A stretch of DNA of 58,801 nt from assembly GCF_001261915.1 (NCBI RefSeq), contig NZ_CVRT01000060.1, forward strand, positions 1-58,801. Direction: 5' to 3'. Source of the stretch: Halorubrum sp. SD626R (lineage in GTDB: Archaea; Halobacteriota; Halobacteria; Halobacteriales; Haloferacaceae). Position numbers and translations under genes: made by a program. Under the pieces are notes generated by a model. That model saw only the letters and a list, made by a program, of their open reading frames with translations. It was not told the origin of the DNA and did no database searches. Within the stretch, counting starts at the first letter, position 1; each line of letters starts with the position of its first letter. Of the stretch, positions 1-7,736 are shown in pieces.

Positions 1-182
1 CCGTCGGGAAGATCGGCGACGAGGACATCTTCTACCTCCAGTCGCGCGGCCTCGATGACGACGACGCCAAGCAGATGATCGTTTCAGGATTCATCGAGCC
101 GATCACAGAGGAGCTGCCGATCGAGTACGCCGTCGAGCTCAACCGGCTCGTCGAACTCGAGATGGAGGGCTCGCTGGGGTAA
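1..182 (+). CDS. sufD: SufD/SufB-type Fe-S assembly protein, C-terminal end (partial)
   Basis: The frame starting at base 3 is open from the window edge to TAA at 180-182 and encodes the last 59 residues of a SufB/SufD family protein. The tail pattern is typical: a short-GKI-DED-hxYLxSRGL segment, then A-x-x-hhV-x-GFIEPh, then ELPIEYA and a closing [13 protein letters not shown]. The family forms the SufBCD scaffold that assembles Fe-S clusters in the cytoplasm. Only the C-terminus is visible, so SufB and SufD cannot be fully separated; the sequence after GFIEP favours SufD. Confidence 0.85.
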   Translation, partial: VGKIGDEDIFYLQSRGLDDDDAKQMIVSGFIEPITEELPIEYAVELNRLVELEMEGSLG

Positions 183-186
183 TCCG

Positions 187-327
187 ATGCCGGAGTGCGC
201 CCACTGCGGAGCACACGTCTCACAACAATTTGTGACCGTGTTCGGGTTAGACGGTGGGGACGTAGTCGCCTGTCCAGCATGTTCCGGTCGGGCACACATC
301 GCAGAGACGATCGTGGACCGATACTAG
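187..327 (+). CDS. small zinc-ribbon protein (DUF7563-like)
   Basis: A 46-residue protein starts at ATG 187, four bases after the sufD stop. It has two Cys pairs: PECAHCGAHV near the N-terminus and CPACSG near residue 35, a treble-clef or zinc-ribbon arrangement. Short haloarchaeal proteins of this pattern are grouped in DUF7563, whose function is unknown. The close spacing suggests co-transcription with sufD or with the next gene. The reading frame and Cys pattern are clear; the family name is from memory. Confidence 0.7.
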   Translation: MPECAHCGAHVSQQFVTVFGLDGGDVVACPACSGRAHIAETIVDRY

Positions 328-336
328 TCTCAGACC

Positions 337-705
337 ATGGAACACTGCTTTGCATGTGAGACCGACTACGGGTACCTCGGAACGGCCCCGCACGAAGGGT
401 CCTGTCCAGCCTGTGGCTCGACTGCTGTCACTCCCGCAGGCGATCTCAGCGTCGTCGACACGACAACATGGGAGAGCGCGAACGGGCTCTCAACGGTCCA
501 CGTGACAGCGACTGACAACCTATCACGGCAGTTTGAATTTGTCATTGCGGCGCGGCGGGGACAAGGGAAACTCGTCTGTCTCGCGATCGATGAGGTCACC
601 GTGCCCACTGAGACAGTGTGGTCAGTTCCATCTGCCGTTGCTACGAGAGTTACCGCGCATGGTATCAGGATCAGCGACTCAGCGCCGGCTCAGAGCTCAC
701 AATGA
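337..705 (+). CDS. hypothetical protein with N-terminal CxxC zinc finger
   Basis: A 122-residue protein begins 9 bases after the preceding zinc-ribbon gene, in what looks like a short same-strand cluster. The N-terminus has CFAC at residues 4-7 and CPAC at 23-26, a likely zinc-binding knuckle. The remainder is a beta-rich stretch with no motif I recognise. Function is unknown; the neighbouring zinc-ribbon gene and the downstream TFB may suggest a nucleic-acid-related role, but that is only inference. Confidence 0.6.
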   Translation: MEHCFACETDYGYLGTAPHEGSCPACGSTAVTPAGDLSVVDTTTWESANGLSTVHVTATDNLSRQFEFVIAARRGQGKLVCLAIDEVTVPTETVWSVPSAVATRVTAHGIRISDSAPAQSSQ

Positions 706-773
706 ACGGTACTGGCCAGGCATACAGTCGAACGCGTCTGTCCTGTCCCAGTCACGAGGGGTGATGCGATTTG

Positions 774-1808
774 ATGGACGAGCGCACTAACGGAGAGCGA
801 CCGGACACAGTTTCTCGCAAAAACGGTACTGATGGGCCTTCATCTAGCGAAGCCAGCGACCCAAAATCCGTTAGCGCCTCTGTTTCGAAGGAGAACAGGG
901 ACGGACAGCACAGTCAAACCACGTGTCCGGAGTGTCACGGACGACTTCGTCGAGCCGATGATGACGTTGATGCGGTCTGTGACGACTGTGGACTCGTCGT
1001 TTCAGACGCGACACTTGATACGAATATCAAACTATACACGCCGAACGGCACCGGCGATCAGGACTCTCGCGTCGGGCCATCGAGCACGAACCTCTTACAT
1101 GATAAGGGGTTGTCAACGATGATCGGATGGCAGAACACCGACGCGAAGGGGAACGCGCTGTCAGGAGAACGGCGACAACAGATGCGCCGCCTTCGACGGT
1201 GGGATGAACGCTTCCGACGACGCTCATCGGCGGATAGGAATCTCATGCATGCGCTCGGTGAGATCGATCGCATGGCTTCCGCGCTCGGCGTGCCCGACAG
1301 CACTCGAGAGACTGCAGGCGCCGTCTACCGACGTGCACTTCGTGACGGACTCCTTCTGGGTCGCGCTGTTGAGAGCGTCGCCACTGCGGCGCTGTACGCG
1401 GCGAGTCGCATGGATGGAGTGCCGCGCTCTATCGACGAGGTCTCGACAGTGAGCCGCGTCGAACAGATTCGCGTTGAGCGGGCATACCGACACGTCTCAC
1501 GTGAACTGGGGTTAGAAATTGCTCCGACAGACCCCCGTTCGTTTATTGGACGGATCGCATCGGATGTGGAGTGTACGGACGCAACAGAGCGAGAGGCACG
1601 ACGTCTCGCCGGAACAGCGGTTGAAAACGGGGTTCATAGCGGGAAGCATCCAGTAGGTATCGCCGCAGGGGCACTGTACGCGGCTGCTAAACGATGCGAT
1701 GAGTCTCTCCGACAAATAGATATCGCTCATGCTGCAGACGTGAGCGAGATGACGATTCGGAACCGGTATCCTGAGATCTTGGCCGCAGCGGATACTGAGA
1801 ATGTGTAG
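774..1808 (+). CDS. tfb: transcription initiation factor IIB (TFB), divergent paralogue
   Basis: A 344-residue TFB. The first ~50 residues are a Ser/Asp-rich extension. A zinc ribbon follows with CPEC and CDDC at about residues 51-73. A B-reader-like region comes next, then two cyclin-fold repeats (about 150-240 and 245-335), each with the typical AAALYAA/ALYAAxR core. TFB recruits RNA polymerase to TATA/BRE promoters; haloarchaea carry many paralogues with distinct regulons. The linker (GxDSRVGPSSTNLLHDKGLST) keeps the conserved pattern. Start placed at ATG 774 rather than the TTG three bases upstream. The accessory location suggests a regulatory paralogue rather than the housekeeping TFB. 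Confidence 0.9.
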   Translation: MDERTNGERPDTVSRKNGTDGPSSSEASDPKSVSASVSKENRDGQHSQTTCPECHGRLRRADDDVDAVCDDCGLVVSDATLDTNIKLYTPNGTGDQDSRVGPSSTNLLHDKGLSTMIGWQNTDAKGNALSGERRQQMRRLRRWDERFRRRSSADRNLMHALGEIDRMASALGVPDSTRETAGAVYRRALRDGLLLGRAVESVATAALYAASRMDGVPRSIDEVSTVSRVEQIRVERAYRHVSRELGLEIAPTDPRSFIGRIASDVECTDATEREARRLAGTAVENGVHSGKHPVGIAAGALYAAAKRCDESLRQIDIAHAADVSEMTIRNRYPEILAAADTENV

Positions 1809-1837
1809 ACACACTAATCACCAATTTAGGAGTAAAC

Positions 1838-1899
1838 ATCCCAAGCCAGCGGTGCCATGCCGTGGGAATCCTCGCGCTTCAGCGCGGGGAGGATGTCAA
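1838..1899 (+). mobile_element. orphan tnpB 3' end / omega-RNA-like motif, copy 1
   Basis: The segment reads GGTGCC-ATGCCGTGGGAATC, then a hairpin (CTCGCGCTTCAGCGCGGGG) ending in AGGATGTCAA. The same layout recurs at 3515-3577, at 7737-7797, and inverted near 3028-3075. In haloarchaea this sequence typically closes IS1341/IS605-type tnpB genes and contains the 3' part of the omega RNA. No tnpB reading frame lies upstream here, so it is a solo relic or a detached ncRNA. Confidence 0.6.
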
Positions 1900-2022
1900 T
1901 GATGGTGGTCCGTATTTGCCGAAAGCCGACTGTACCTGCTTCACAATGGTACCAAACTCTTAGGTTGATACCCCTCGATATGTGTTGTGAGAGCCTGTCA
2001 CACACTCTTTCTACCCGCTTTT

Positions 2023-2175
2023 ATGAACGCTGATGAATCGTTTCTCGGTCACTGCCCGGAATGTGGTGGTGACATCTATGAAGTGTGTATTCTTGTTGAG
2101 TACGAGAAGGACGACGGCACAGAGGGCGTGTGGACCGAGTGTCCGGCATGTGAGGAAGTTGTAACATCAAAGTAG
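2023..2175 (+). CDS. small zinc-ribbon protein
   Basis: A 50-residue protein from ATG 2023; an alternative GTG start at 1987 would add 12 hydrophobic residues that look unlike the rest. Two Cys pairs (HCPECGG near residue 10 and CPACEE near residue 41) flank an acidic beta-like stretch, giving a four-Cys zinc ribbon. It resembles the small haloarchaeal DUF7837-type proteins of unknown function. It sits between an orphan tnpB end and an IS5-type terminal sequence, so it may be an accessory gene carried with mobile DNA. Confidence 0.55.
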   Translation: MNADESFLGHCPECGGDIYEVCILVEYEKDDGTEGVWTECPACEEVVTSK

Positions 2176-2196
2176 TCGCGGACAACAGAATATCAG

Positions 2197-2233
2197 GGCT
2201 CTGTTGAAATCCTCAACCGGTGATATATTCTCA
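2197..2233 (+). mobile_element. solo IS5-type terminal sequence
   Basis: GGCTCTGTTGAAATCC followed by TGATATATTCT matches the ends seen at 9189, 9796, 46323 and 58440. It resembles the terminal inverted repeat of haloarchaeal IS5-group elements. No partner end or transposase lies nearby, so it is a remnant. The rest of 2234-2380 shows nothing recognisable. Confidence 0.55.
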
Positions 2234-2380
2234 GCATTCTGCGTGAATACGGTACGCGAATCGATCACCGCTCGTTAGTCACACAAGCAGCCGATAAGGC
2301 TCGCTAGAATGAGGCGGACGCAATACCTCGTTAAACATGGAATATGTATGTTAGAGTACGGTCACATCAACAAACTACTG

Positions 2381-3007
2381 TTAAAATAAAAACGATTTAC
2401 CGTCATCACACCGACGATGCGTCGTTCCGTTTGACAGAGCTCGTAATTGCTTTCGAGCAGGTTCAGTACCAGCGGTGAGGGGCGCGGTGTCGTATTCGTG
2501 TTCACGAAGGTCGGAAAGTCGTGGCACCTCTCTAGTTTCAATTGCTAGTGTATGTGGGTTAGCCAGATACGCCTCTGGGTCCGAGGGTAGCGTTGTAGAT
2601 GAGCTCGTCCTGGTCGCCCGTTCGGTTGGAACGGACGTGTAGGTGACTCCAGTACGAGTGAGCGCACGCTGAACCGCACGGTCACGCTGACGAGCCAGTC
2701 GTGAGTGATCCTTGTTCCATACGACCCGTTCGACGCCGGTAGTCCGCGCGATGTGACCCACGATGTCAGTCGGGTCTCCATGCTGTATCACCAGATCACT
2801 ACCATAGCCTCGATACCAGTCTCGAAGCTTGCGGAGAGAACCGAGCATGAACGCAACTCCCAAGCCGTCGGCTTGTGACAAAATCGCGTCATCCAGCACG
2901 AACACCGGCATCACACAGCTATCATCCCGCTCAGCAGCGGTGAGGGCGGTCGAAAGCCCCGGATTTGGACTTGGCTGAAGCGTGCGACGGTGCCAATACA
3001 ACTGCAT
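2381..3007 (-). pseudogene. phr: deoxyribodipyrimidine photolyase, N-terminal fragment
   Basis: A 208-residue product that starts like a class I photolyase/cryptochrome (MQLYWHRRTL). It continues through the alpha/beta antenna domain, with PVFVLDD near residue 34 and a W-N-x-D-H/R pattern near residue 98 (VVWNKDHSRLARQRD). Full-length enzymes have about 460-480 residues and bind FAD in the C-terminal helical domain; that domain is absent. The frame ends after an unrelated tail of about 25 residues. The product cannot repair pyrimidine dimers and is probably a relic. An orphan tnpB-like end lies just upstream at 3028-3075, so mobile elements may have caused the decay. Confidence 0.75.
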
Positions 3008-3027
3008 ACATACACCTAGAGGTTTTC

Positions 3028-3075
3028 ACTGATATCCTCCCCGCTCTAAAGGTGAGGAATCCCCGAAGTGGAGTG
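3028..3075 (-). mobile_element. orphan tnpB 3' end-like motif, copy on minus strand
   Basis: Read on the minus strand the segment gives GGGGATTCCTC, a loop, then GAGCGGGGAGGATATCAG. This closely follows the pattern of the three plus-strand copies (GGGAATC-hairpin-GGAGGATGTCAA). No tnpB is attached. It lies directly upstream of the truncated photolyase. Confidence 0.45.
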
Positions 3076-3148
3076 TAAATAACCTCGATCAATGAGGGTG
3101 TCATAGAAGACTCCCCACACTCAATACCGATCGCTCAGTACAGGGGAC

Positions 3149-3253
3149 TCACAGCCCACGAGAATTCTTCAGCAATCGTAGCAGCATAGCTAAAGTCAGC
3201 ATCATCACAACGGTGAACGTAATTGCAATAATAAGGGTTCCTGTACCGATCAT
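3149..3253 (-). CDS. possible 34-aa single-span membrane peptide
   Basis: ATG at 3253 to TGA at 3149 encodes a peptide whose residues 3-27 are almost purely hydrophobic (GTGTLIIAITFTVVMM then LTLAMLL), ending in RLLKNSRGL. That fits one transmembrane helix with a positive inside tail. There is no homology argument, and the surrounding 3076-3500 stretch contains no other convincing gene, so this is tentative. Confidence 0.22.
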   Translation of the reverse strand: MIGTGTLIIAITFTVVMMLTLAMLLRLLKNSRGL

Positions 3254-3514
3254 GCCTGTTTTTAAGTGTACAACCTGAATAACGAATCGGCTCAAAGATC
3301 TCTCTGGGACTGCGCGGGCCGATCAGTTCGGCAGGCAAGTTCTATCGGTTGGTTCGGCTGTAAATTCACGAAATGAATATCGTGGCAACTCTTCTATGAC
3401 ACCCTGGTAGTGTTCGGGTGTAGGAAGAAGTACCTCCGAATCCCATGCTGGGATAGGAGTAACGGCTGATTGGCACAGCCAGTAGCCATCATCAGGACAG
3501 CTCCAAACCGTAAC

Positions 3515-3577
3515 CATCCCAAACCAACGGTACGGTGCCGTGGGAATCTTCGCCCTTCAGGGCGGAGAGGATGTCAA
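3515..3577 (+). mobile_element. orphan tnpB 3' end / omega-RNA-like motif, copy 2
   Basis: Contains GGTGCCGTGGGAATC, a hairpin made of CGCCCTTCAGGGCG, and GAGAGGATGTCAATG. It is the second plus-strand copy of the family and has no adjacent tnpB. The sequence immediately 3' (the guide position in a true omega RNA) runs into the 3' end of the convergent PadR gene at 3595. Confidence 0.6.
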
Positions 3578-3594
3578 TGGCCCTAATGCGCCCG

Positions 3595-3876
3595 TCAGGT
3601 ACTGTGGTCGATATACTTTGCTTCCCATTCGGCCCGTGCCTCAATTTCTCTCGTGCTGCGGCGAGTAGTTGTGTACTCGTTAGTCCGTCGATCGCGCTGA
3701 CTCTTTTCAACGAGACCTTTCTCAACGAGCGTGTCGAGATTCGGATAAAGACGCCCGTGATGGATCTCTTTTTCATAGTAATCTTCGAGTTCATCTTTGA
3801 TTGCGAGACCGTGGGGGTCATCAAGACCGGAGATTACATACAGCAGGTCTCGCTGAAAGCCTGTGAGGTCGTACAT
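3595..3876 (-). CDS. PadR-family transcriptional regulator
   Basis: A 93-residue winged-helix protein. The start (MYDLTGFQRDLLYVISGL) and the motif GLAIKDELEDYYEKEIHHGRLYPNLDTLVEKGLV are hallmark PadR features; the haloarchaeal PadR recognition helix is the GRLYPNLDTL segment. The C-terminal wing (RTNEYTTTRRSTREIEARAEWEAKYID) is typical of short haloarchaeal members of 90-95 residues. PadR proteins usually repress a nearby gene; no obvious partner is intact here. An orphan tnpB end is convergent with its 3' end. Confidence 0.9.
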   Translation of the reverse strand: MYDLTGFQRDLLYVISGLDDPHGLAIKDELEDYYEKEIHHGRLYPNLDTLVEKGLVEKSQRDRRTNEYTTTRRSTREIEARAEWEAKYIDHST

Positions 3877-3884
3877 ATCCCCTC

Positions 3885-4089
3885 TTACGTATTCGATTTT
3901 TGAAATACTACTGGTTTTAGGATGGCAGTGTGATAAGATTCCAACAGTAACAGTATTTTTCTCTCATCGATGTTGACAACGGTTACCTCTTCAAGCGGCG
4001 CAATCTCGAACTCACTGGCATCCCGCTCGATCTCTTCAGAAGCTGTCAGAGTTGGCAAGCAACTCTGTGAGCCTCTCGTCCGAGACCAT
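3885..4089 (-). pseudogene. possible frameshifted small gene
   Basis: From ATG 4089 the minus strand reads MVSDERLTELLANSDSF and stops. In a shifted frame it continues without interruption as ASEEIERDASEFEIAPLEEV, then TVVNIDERKILLLLESY and on to TAA at 3885. The amphipathic, acidic composition in both pieces and the matching end points suggest one small gene broken by a single-base change. I do not recognise the family. Confidence 0.3.
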
Positions 4090-4178
4090 GCTAGCGTCGG
4101 GTAGGGCTTTGAATCTCTTTCTTGTGTTAGTTTTTACCCTGACACTTATCGACATAGTCTCCCTCGACACAGCTGTGG

Positions 4179-4475
4179 ATGAGCGATGATGTCACCGTAC
4201 TCGAAGATGAGATCGAAGCCTACGCCGATGGGACCGTCGCCCGAGTGCGTGTGCTCTCAGTCCTGACCTCGGAGAAGTTCGAGGAGGGTGTCAAGTACGC
4301 CTACCACTACGGTGAAGCCGGCGCAGAAGACCCCATCATCCGGTTCGACGATCACCACGGCGTCCACGAGCTCCACATGGGCTCAGAGACGTTCGAGATC
4401 GACTACCCAAGGCTCGCCGAGATCTTCCGCGCGTGGCGGGCGGCACTCCCCCCAAAGAAACGAACTGACTGGTGA
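4179..4475 (+). CDS. tumE: TumE-family toxin (DUF6516)
   Basis: A 98-residue protein beginning MSDDVTVLEDEIEAYADG. The core IIRFDDHHGVHELHMG and the following FEIDYPRLAEIFRAWRAAL match the TumE (DUF6516) pattern, where a conserved RFDN/D-xHG-HE/H segment precedes a C-terminal helix. TumE proteins are predicted toxins paired with TumA antitoxins. The next gene, 51 bases downstream on the same strand, is the TumA partner. The mechanism is not visible from sequence alone. Confidence 0.8.
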   Translation: MSDDVTVLEDEIEAYADGTVARVRVLSVLTSEKFEEGVKYAYHYGEAGAEDPIIRFDDHHGVHELHMGSETFEIDYPRLAEIFRAWRAALPPKKRTDW

Positions 4476-4526
4476 CGAGCACGCTGACCGACGCATCATC
4501 GCAACCCCAGCCCAACCCACCCCATC

Positions 4527-4922
4527 ATGACCCGAACACTCCACGTCCAGATCAAGTCCGCAGATCGCAGCGGTCTCGAAGAACGGCTCGAAGCAATCGA
4601 CGCCGGCGACGATGTCGAACCCGGTGAGCCAATGGTGTCGATCGAGGACCTCGAGACGTTCGGCCGCGTCTTTCGGTCGACCAATCTCGAACTCCTCGAA
4701 GCAATCGTTGCACACGAACCAGAGAGCATCCGTGAACTCGCTCGCCTTGTTGACCGGAACCCACCGGAGGTTCTCGACAACGTGAACGAGCTGGCCGACT
4801 ACGGCCTTCTCGAGCTCGAAGAGAACGGCAGCGCGAAGCGCCCCGTCGTATGGTACGACGAGATCGACGCGGACCTCCCGCTCACGCCGCCGTCGGGACG
4901 AGAACGGAGGGCGAACGCCTGA
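4527..4922 (+). CDS. tumA: TumA-like antitoxin, winged-helix DNA-binding protein (HVO_A0114 type)
   Basis: A 131-residue protein. Residues ~40-115 form a helix-turn-helix/winged-helix domain: FGRVFRSTNLELLEAIVAH, then SIRELARLVDRNPPEVLDNV, then ELADYGLLELEENG. It ends with a conserved VVWYDEIDADLPL tail. This is the usual antitoxin and autorepressor partner of TumE. A near-identical copy of its C-terminal ~90 residues is fused to a polymerase fragment at 39423-39691. The shared block starts at ACCTCGAG (4648-4655). Confidence 0.85.
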   Translation: MTRTLHVQIKSADRSGLEERLEAIDAGDDVEPGEPMVSIEDLETFGRVFRSTNLELLEAIVAHEPESIRELARLVDRNPPEVLDNVNELADYGLLELEENGSAKRPVVWYDEIDADLPLTPPSGRERRANA

Positions 4923-4935
4923 GCGCTGAAACACC

Positions 4936-5355
4936 GTGTCCGACGACGTCGACCCTGAAGACCCTCGCCCCGACGGCCACTACCACATCGATCGGGATGC
5001 CGACTGGTTCTACGTCGACGACGAACTGGCGTCGACGATCGCTCTCGGCCTTGCGACCGACGGCGAGCCGGGCGACGACTGGGTACTCACGCTCTCGGCC
5101 GCGACGCCGGACGGAGATTCGGCAGCTGCCGAGCGCGTCGCTGTCCGTCTCACTCCGTGGGCGCAGCACGAGCTCTACGTCGAGACGAAGAACCTCTCGC
5201 CGGACGCCCATCAGGCCGGCCACAGTGTCGAGTGTGGACTGTGCGGAGAACAGGTTCCCCTCGATCAGGCGTGGCCTGACAACCGAAAGGAGCCCTGTCA
5301 CCCGGACTGCTACGCTGAGGCGTTCGGCGCGACCCCGTGGTATGATGGACGGTAG
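4936..5355 (+). CDS. hypothetical acidic protein with C-terminal zinc-binding motif
   Basis: A 139-residue protein from GTG 4936, 13 bases after tumA and probably in the same operon. The N-terminal ~90 residues contain a beta-rich region (WFYVDDELASTIALGL, DDWVLTLSA, ERVAVRLTPW). The C-terminus carries CGLCGEQ near residue 98 and C-x2-D-C in EPCHPDCYAEAF, which together could bind one zinc. Function is unknown. Its position as third gene behind tumE/tumA makes it a possible accessory component of that module. Confidence 0.6.
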   Translation: MSDDVDPEDPRPDGHYHIDRDADWFYVDDELASTIALGLATDGEPGDDWVLTLSAATPDGDSAAAERVAVRLTPWAQHELYVETKNLSPDAHQAGHSVECGLCGEQVPLDQAWPDNRKEPCHPDCYAEAFGATPWYDGR

Positions 5356-5379
5356 CTGGGTGTCGCTAGAGTGTCAAAG

Positions 5380-5595
5380 ATGAGTGAGAACAAACTTCTT
5401 GTCGCTGCTGGTGCGACTGCCCTTTGTGTCATCATTGGAGTAGTCTTGTTTGAGGTGGCGAGCTGGGCGTCGGCCTTCGAGCTTGCAACTTCCGGCCCGA
5501 TCTTTGACCTCACATCGTTAGTCGATGCTTGGGTGCTGGCTGGGGCTGTCCTTGGTGTCACCGATGTCGCCCTCCTCTGGGACATGACGCAATAA
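5380..5595 (+). CDS. small two-span membrane protein
   Basis: A 71-residue protein from ATG 5380; a GTG nine bases upstream is an alternative start. Two hydrophobic segments, residues ~6-27 (LLVAAGATALCVIIGVVLFE) and ~45-67 (VDAWVLAGAVLGVTDVALLW), indicate two transmembrane helices. No catalytic motif is seen. It is the last gene before the IS5-type element and could have lost downstream partners. Confidence 0.5.
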   Translation: MSENKLLVAAGATALCVIIGVVLFEVASWASAFELATSGPIFDLTSLVDAWVLAGAVLGVTDVALLWDMTQ

Positions 5596-5676
5596 TCCCT
5601 ACCTGAGAATAGAATCACCAGTCAGTGGATCCAGCTGTAGCCGTTGCTTAGTGGGATTGAGGCCACATCGAAATTG

Positions 5677-6602
5677 CCGTGTTGAATAGCGATCTAATCT
5701 GCTTATATCACGGAGTGGAAGGACGAAGCCGAGGAAATCGATTCTGTCCATGGAAGTCGATCTCCTTGACGTCGTTGAGCAGTGTCGGCACCTAGTCAAA
5801 CAAGCGTTGGGGAAGCACGCGGGCGAGCCCACCAGCGGCGGGCTCGCCCGCTGGAAACACGTCGTTCTACACTGCTTTCGGCTCGAAGAAGACCACAGCT
5901 ACCGCGAAACGCCGAATCGGCTGGAGTACATGGCCGAGATTCGTGACGTACTCGAGTTAAATCGGGACGATCTGCCTGACTATAGTACGCTCTACAAGTC
6001 ATTTGATCGGCTGAAAATGTGGGCGTGGCGGGCGCTGCTGCGCGTTCCCGCGCAGCAGCACCCGCAGTCTGGCCACGCCGCTCTCGACAGCACGTTCTTC
6101 GACCGCCGACGTGCGTCGGCGTACTTCCGCCAGCGGGCAGGACGGATAATAAAGACTCTAAAAGTGACGACATTGACTGATGTGGACCCGCTTGCTGTTC
6201 TTGATGTTCACATCGCAGCTCGATGGAAGCATGATACGAAAACCGGACCGCAGGTCGTCCGCCGAAATGCGGACGACCTGCGGTCCGTCGCCGCCGACAA
6301 CGGCTTCCAAGACTGGCATACCGAGTACGAAATCGCCGCATATGACGTGGAGTAGCTTGTGCGTTACCGCGGGTCGTCAGCGAACGCAGCAGCGAACAAC
6401 GCGCTCAACCGAGCAAACGGCTACTCTCAGCGGTGGATGGCCGAAACATCGTACTCGACAACGAAGCGCTCGCTCGGCGACGCCGTGCGAGCGCTGGGCT
6501 GGTATCGGCAGTTCCGTGAAATCGTCTTGATGTTCTCCATCACTAACATAGAACCACTGTGTGAGCCGCTGTAACCGTGACTCAGAATATATTCAACACA
6601 GC
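5677..6602 (+). mobile_element. IS5-family (haloarchaeal) insertion sequence, inactive
   Basis: The unit is bounded by imperfect inverted ends: GCCGTGTTGAATA at 5676-5688 and, on the minus strand from 6602, GCTGTGTTGAATA. Its length of about 926 bp and single transposase frame fit haloarchaeal IS5-group elements. The ends differ somewhat from the GGCTCTGTTGAAATCC family found elsewhere. No convincing target duplication was seen. The transposase has an in-frame stop, so the copy cannot move by itself. Confidence 0.7.
5750..6574 (+). pseudogene. IS5-family transposase with internal amber stop
   Basis: The frame from ATG 5750 runs to TAG at 6353-6355 and continues in the same phase to TAA at 6574. 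The first part has MEVDLLDVVEQCRHL at the N-terminus, the first catalytic Asp in HAALDSTFFDRR, and the second in AADNGFQDW. The second part begins LVRYRGSSANAAANN and holds the catalytic Glu in WMAETSYSTTKRS, then a typical C-terminal ALGWYRQFREIVLMF. The residue before LVRYRG is normally Tyr in this family as I recall it, so a single TAC/TAT to TAG change explains the break. Confidence 0.85.
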
Positions 6603-6670
6603 ACTTAAGACGGCGTTTCAATCCGTCGGCCGGCCGAGCCTGAGGCGAGATTAGTCGGCACCCGCGGCGG

Positions 6671-7240
6671 CTACTTGGGCGCAGCGTTGAGTGTGGAGAC
6701 GACCTGGTCGACGGCCTCGGTTACGCTCCCCTCGTTTTCGACGAACTGGATCGGTGCATTCTGCCGGCGAGCGTACTCAAGTGCTGCCGTCCGGTTGAGA
6801 TCTTGCTCGAACTCGATCTCCCGTTCGGTGGCCTGGTGTGCGTCGCGATCGCTGTCGTCCCTGCGCTCGATGATCGTGTCTGGAGCCGCTTCAACAAGAA
6901 CGAACGTCGACGGAGCGACATCACGGAGGACCCCCTCGGGGAGACCGTGAATGTAGCCTGCGTCGATATTGACGGCGAGATGCGTCGAGAGCAAAATGTT
7001 TTTTTCCTCAGCTTGGTCAGCGACGTACTCGCCCGCTCGACGCTGTAACCGCTGAGTCCGTCTGTACGACAGTGAAGACAGTCCGTCTCGGTCCACCGCA
7101 ATGTCTTGCGTCATCGCCTGCTCGAGCATTACGTCGCCGAAGTTGAGCAACAGGTAGTCGTCGTCAAGCTGCCGACGGACCCGCTGGCAAATACTCGTGA
7201 GCCCGACGCCGGTGACGCCAGAGACGAGCGTGACAGCCAT
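6671..7240 (-). CDS. adkA: archaeal-type adenylate kinase (AdkA family)
   Basis: A 189-residue P-loop protein of the archaeal AdkA type, which phosphorylates AMP from ATP. Seen motifs: VSGVTGVGLTSICQ at the N-terminus, LLNFGDVMLEQA (AMP site region) near residue 33, RTQRLQRRAGEYVADQA, STHLAVNIDAGYIHGLPEGVL near 85-105, and FVLVEAAPDTIIERR. Archaeal AdkA enzymes lack the Lys of the standard P-loop, so the Leu here fits the family. The start overlaps the end of the upstream DUF5789-like gene, so the two are co-transcribed. It is probably a second, accessory kinase; substrate preference cannot be read from sequence. Confidence 0.85.
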   Translation of the reverse strand: MAVTLVSGVTGVGLTSICQRVRRQLDDDYLLLNFGDVMLEQAMTQDIAVDRDGLSSLSYRRTQRLQRRAGEYVADQAEEKNILLSTHLAVNIDAGYIHGLPEGVLRDVAPSTFVLVEAAPDTIIERRDDSDRDAHQATEREIEFEQDLNRTAALEYARRQNAPIQFVENEGSVTEAVDQVVSTLNAAPK

Positions 7241-7527
7241 CAGAACTGCACCTCCCCCATATCTTCGGAGTCTGTCGACCCGCCACGGTCGTCGTAGTAT
7301 TTTCGACCAATGAATCCGTCGCTGACGAACGTCATTAGGGATCCGTACAAATCGTCGGGTGACCTGAACTCCTCTGTTTCACAGCGGCTGAGGACCTCTC
7401 CGATCGTCTCGTTTTGCCCTGTCGGGGCCTCAAGTTCAGTCTCACCAATTGTCTCGATCACCGCTTCGTGCGACACGGGAAAAGTGAGTTCTCGTGCGAA
7501 CAAGTCTCGTGTTTCTGATAGTCTCAT
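7240..7527 (-). CDS. DUF5789-like protein
   Basis: A 95-residue protein starting MRLSETRDLFARELTFPVSHEAVIE. The conserved haloarchaeal pattern is clear: ELEAPTGQNETIGEVL in the middle and FIGRKYYDDRGG near the C-terminus. Family members are small and of unknown function. The stop overlaps the adkA start by one base, indicating translational coupling. An ATG six bases upstream is an alternative start. Confidence 0.7.
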   Translation of the reverse strand: MRLSETRDLFARELTFPVSHEAVIETIGETELEAPTGQNETIGEVLSRCETEEFRSPDDLYGSLMTFVSDGFIGRKYYDDRGGSTDSEDMGEVQF

Positions 7528-7736
7528 ACACATTTGTTAGCATGCCATGTACATGAGTGTACGGGACGCAGCTTTCGGCCTCGTGTTCAGTCTTCACGGA
7601 CGGACGTCGCGTTCTCGCGGAATATCGACTGGCACGCCGCCCGGTCATCGCTCGTCGACGCCGTAGACGACGGTCGGCTCTGATCGCAGGCAACGAAATC
7701 CGACGAGTGTCAATTATTACGTCGTAAACCCCAATA

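Noticed and set aside
3135..3338. 67-residue minus-strand frame overlapping the possible membrane peptide
   Set aside because: Amino-acid pattern looks random and the overlapping hydrophobic frame is more protein-like.
3323..3517. 64-residue minus-strand frame between two orphan tnpB-like ends
   Set aside because: No motif, no clear promoter, and composition unlike the neighbouring real proteins; kept out as unsupported.
7160..7240. AdkA P-loop with Leu in place of the Walker A Lys, suggesting a dead kinase
   Set aside because: Archaeal AdkA enzymes normally lack the Lys (GVPGVGGTT-type loop), so this is family-typical and not evidence of inactivity.
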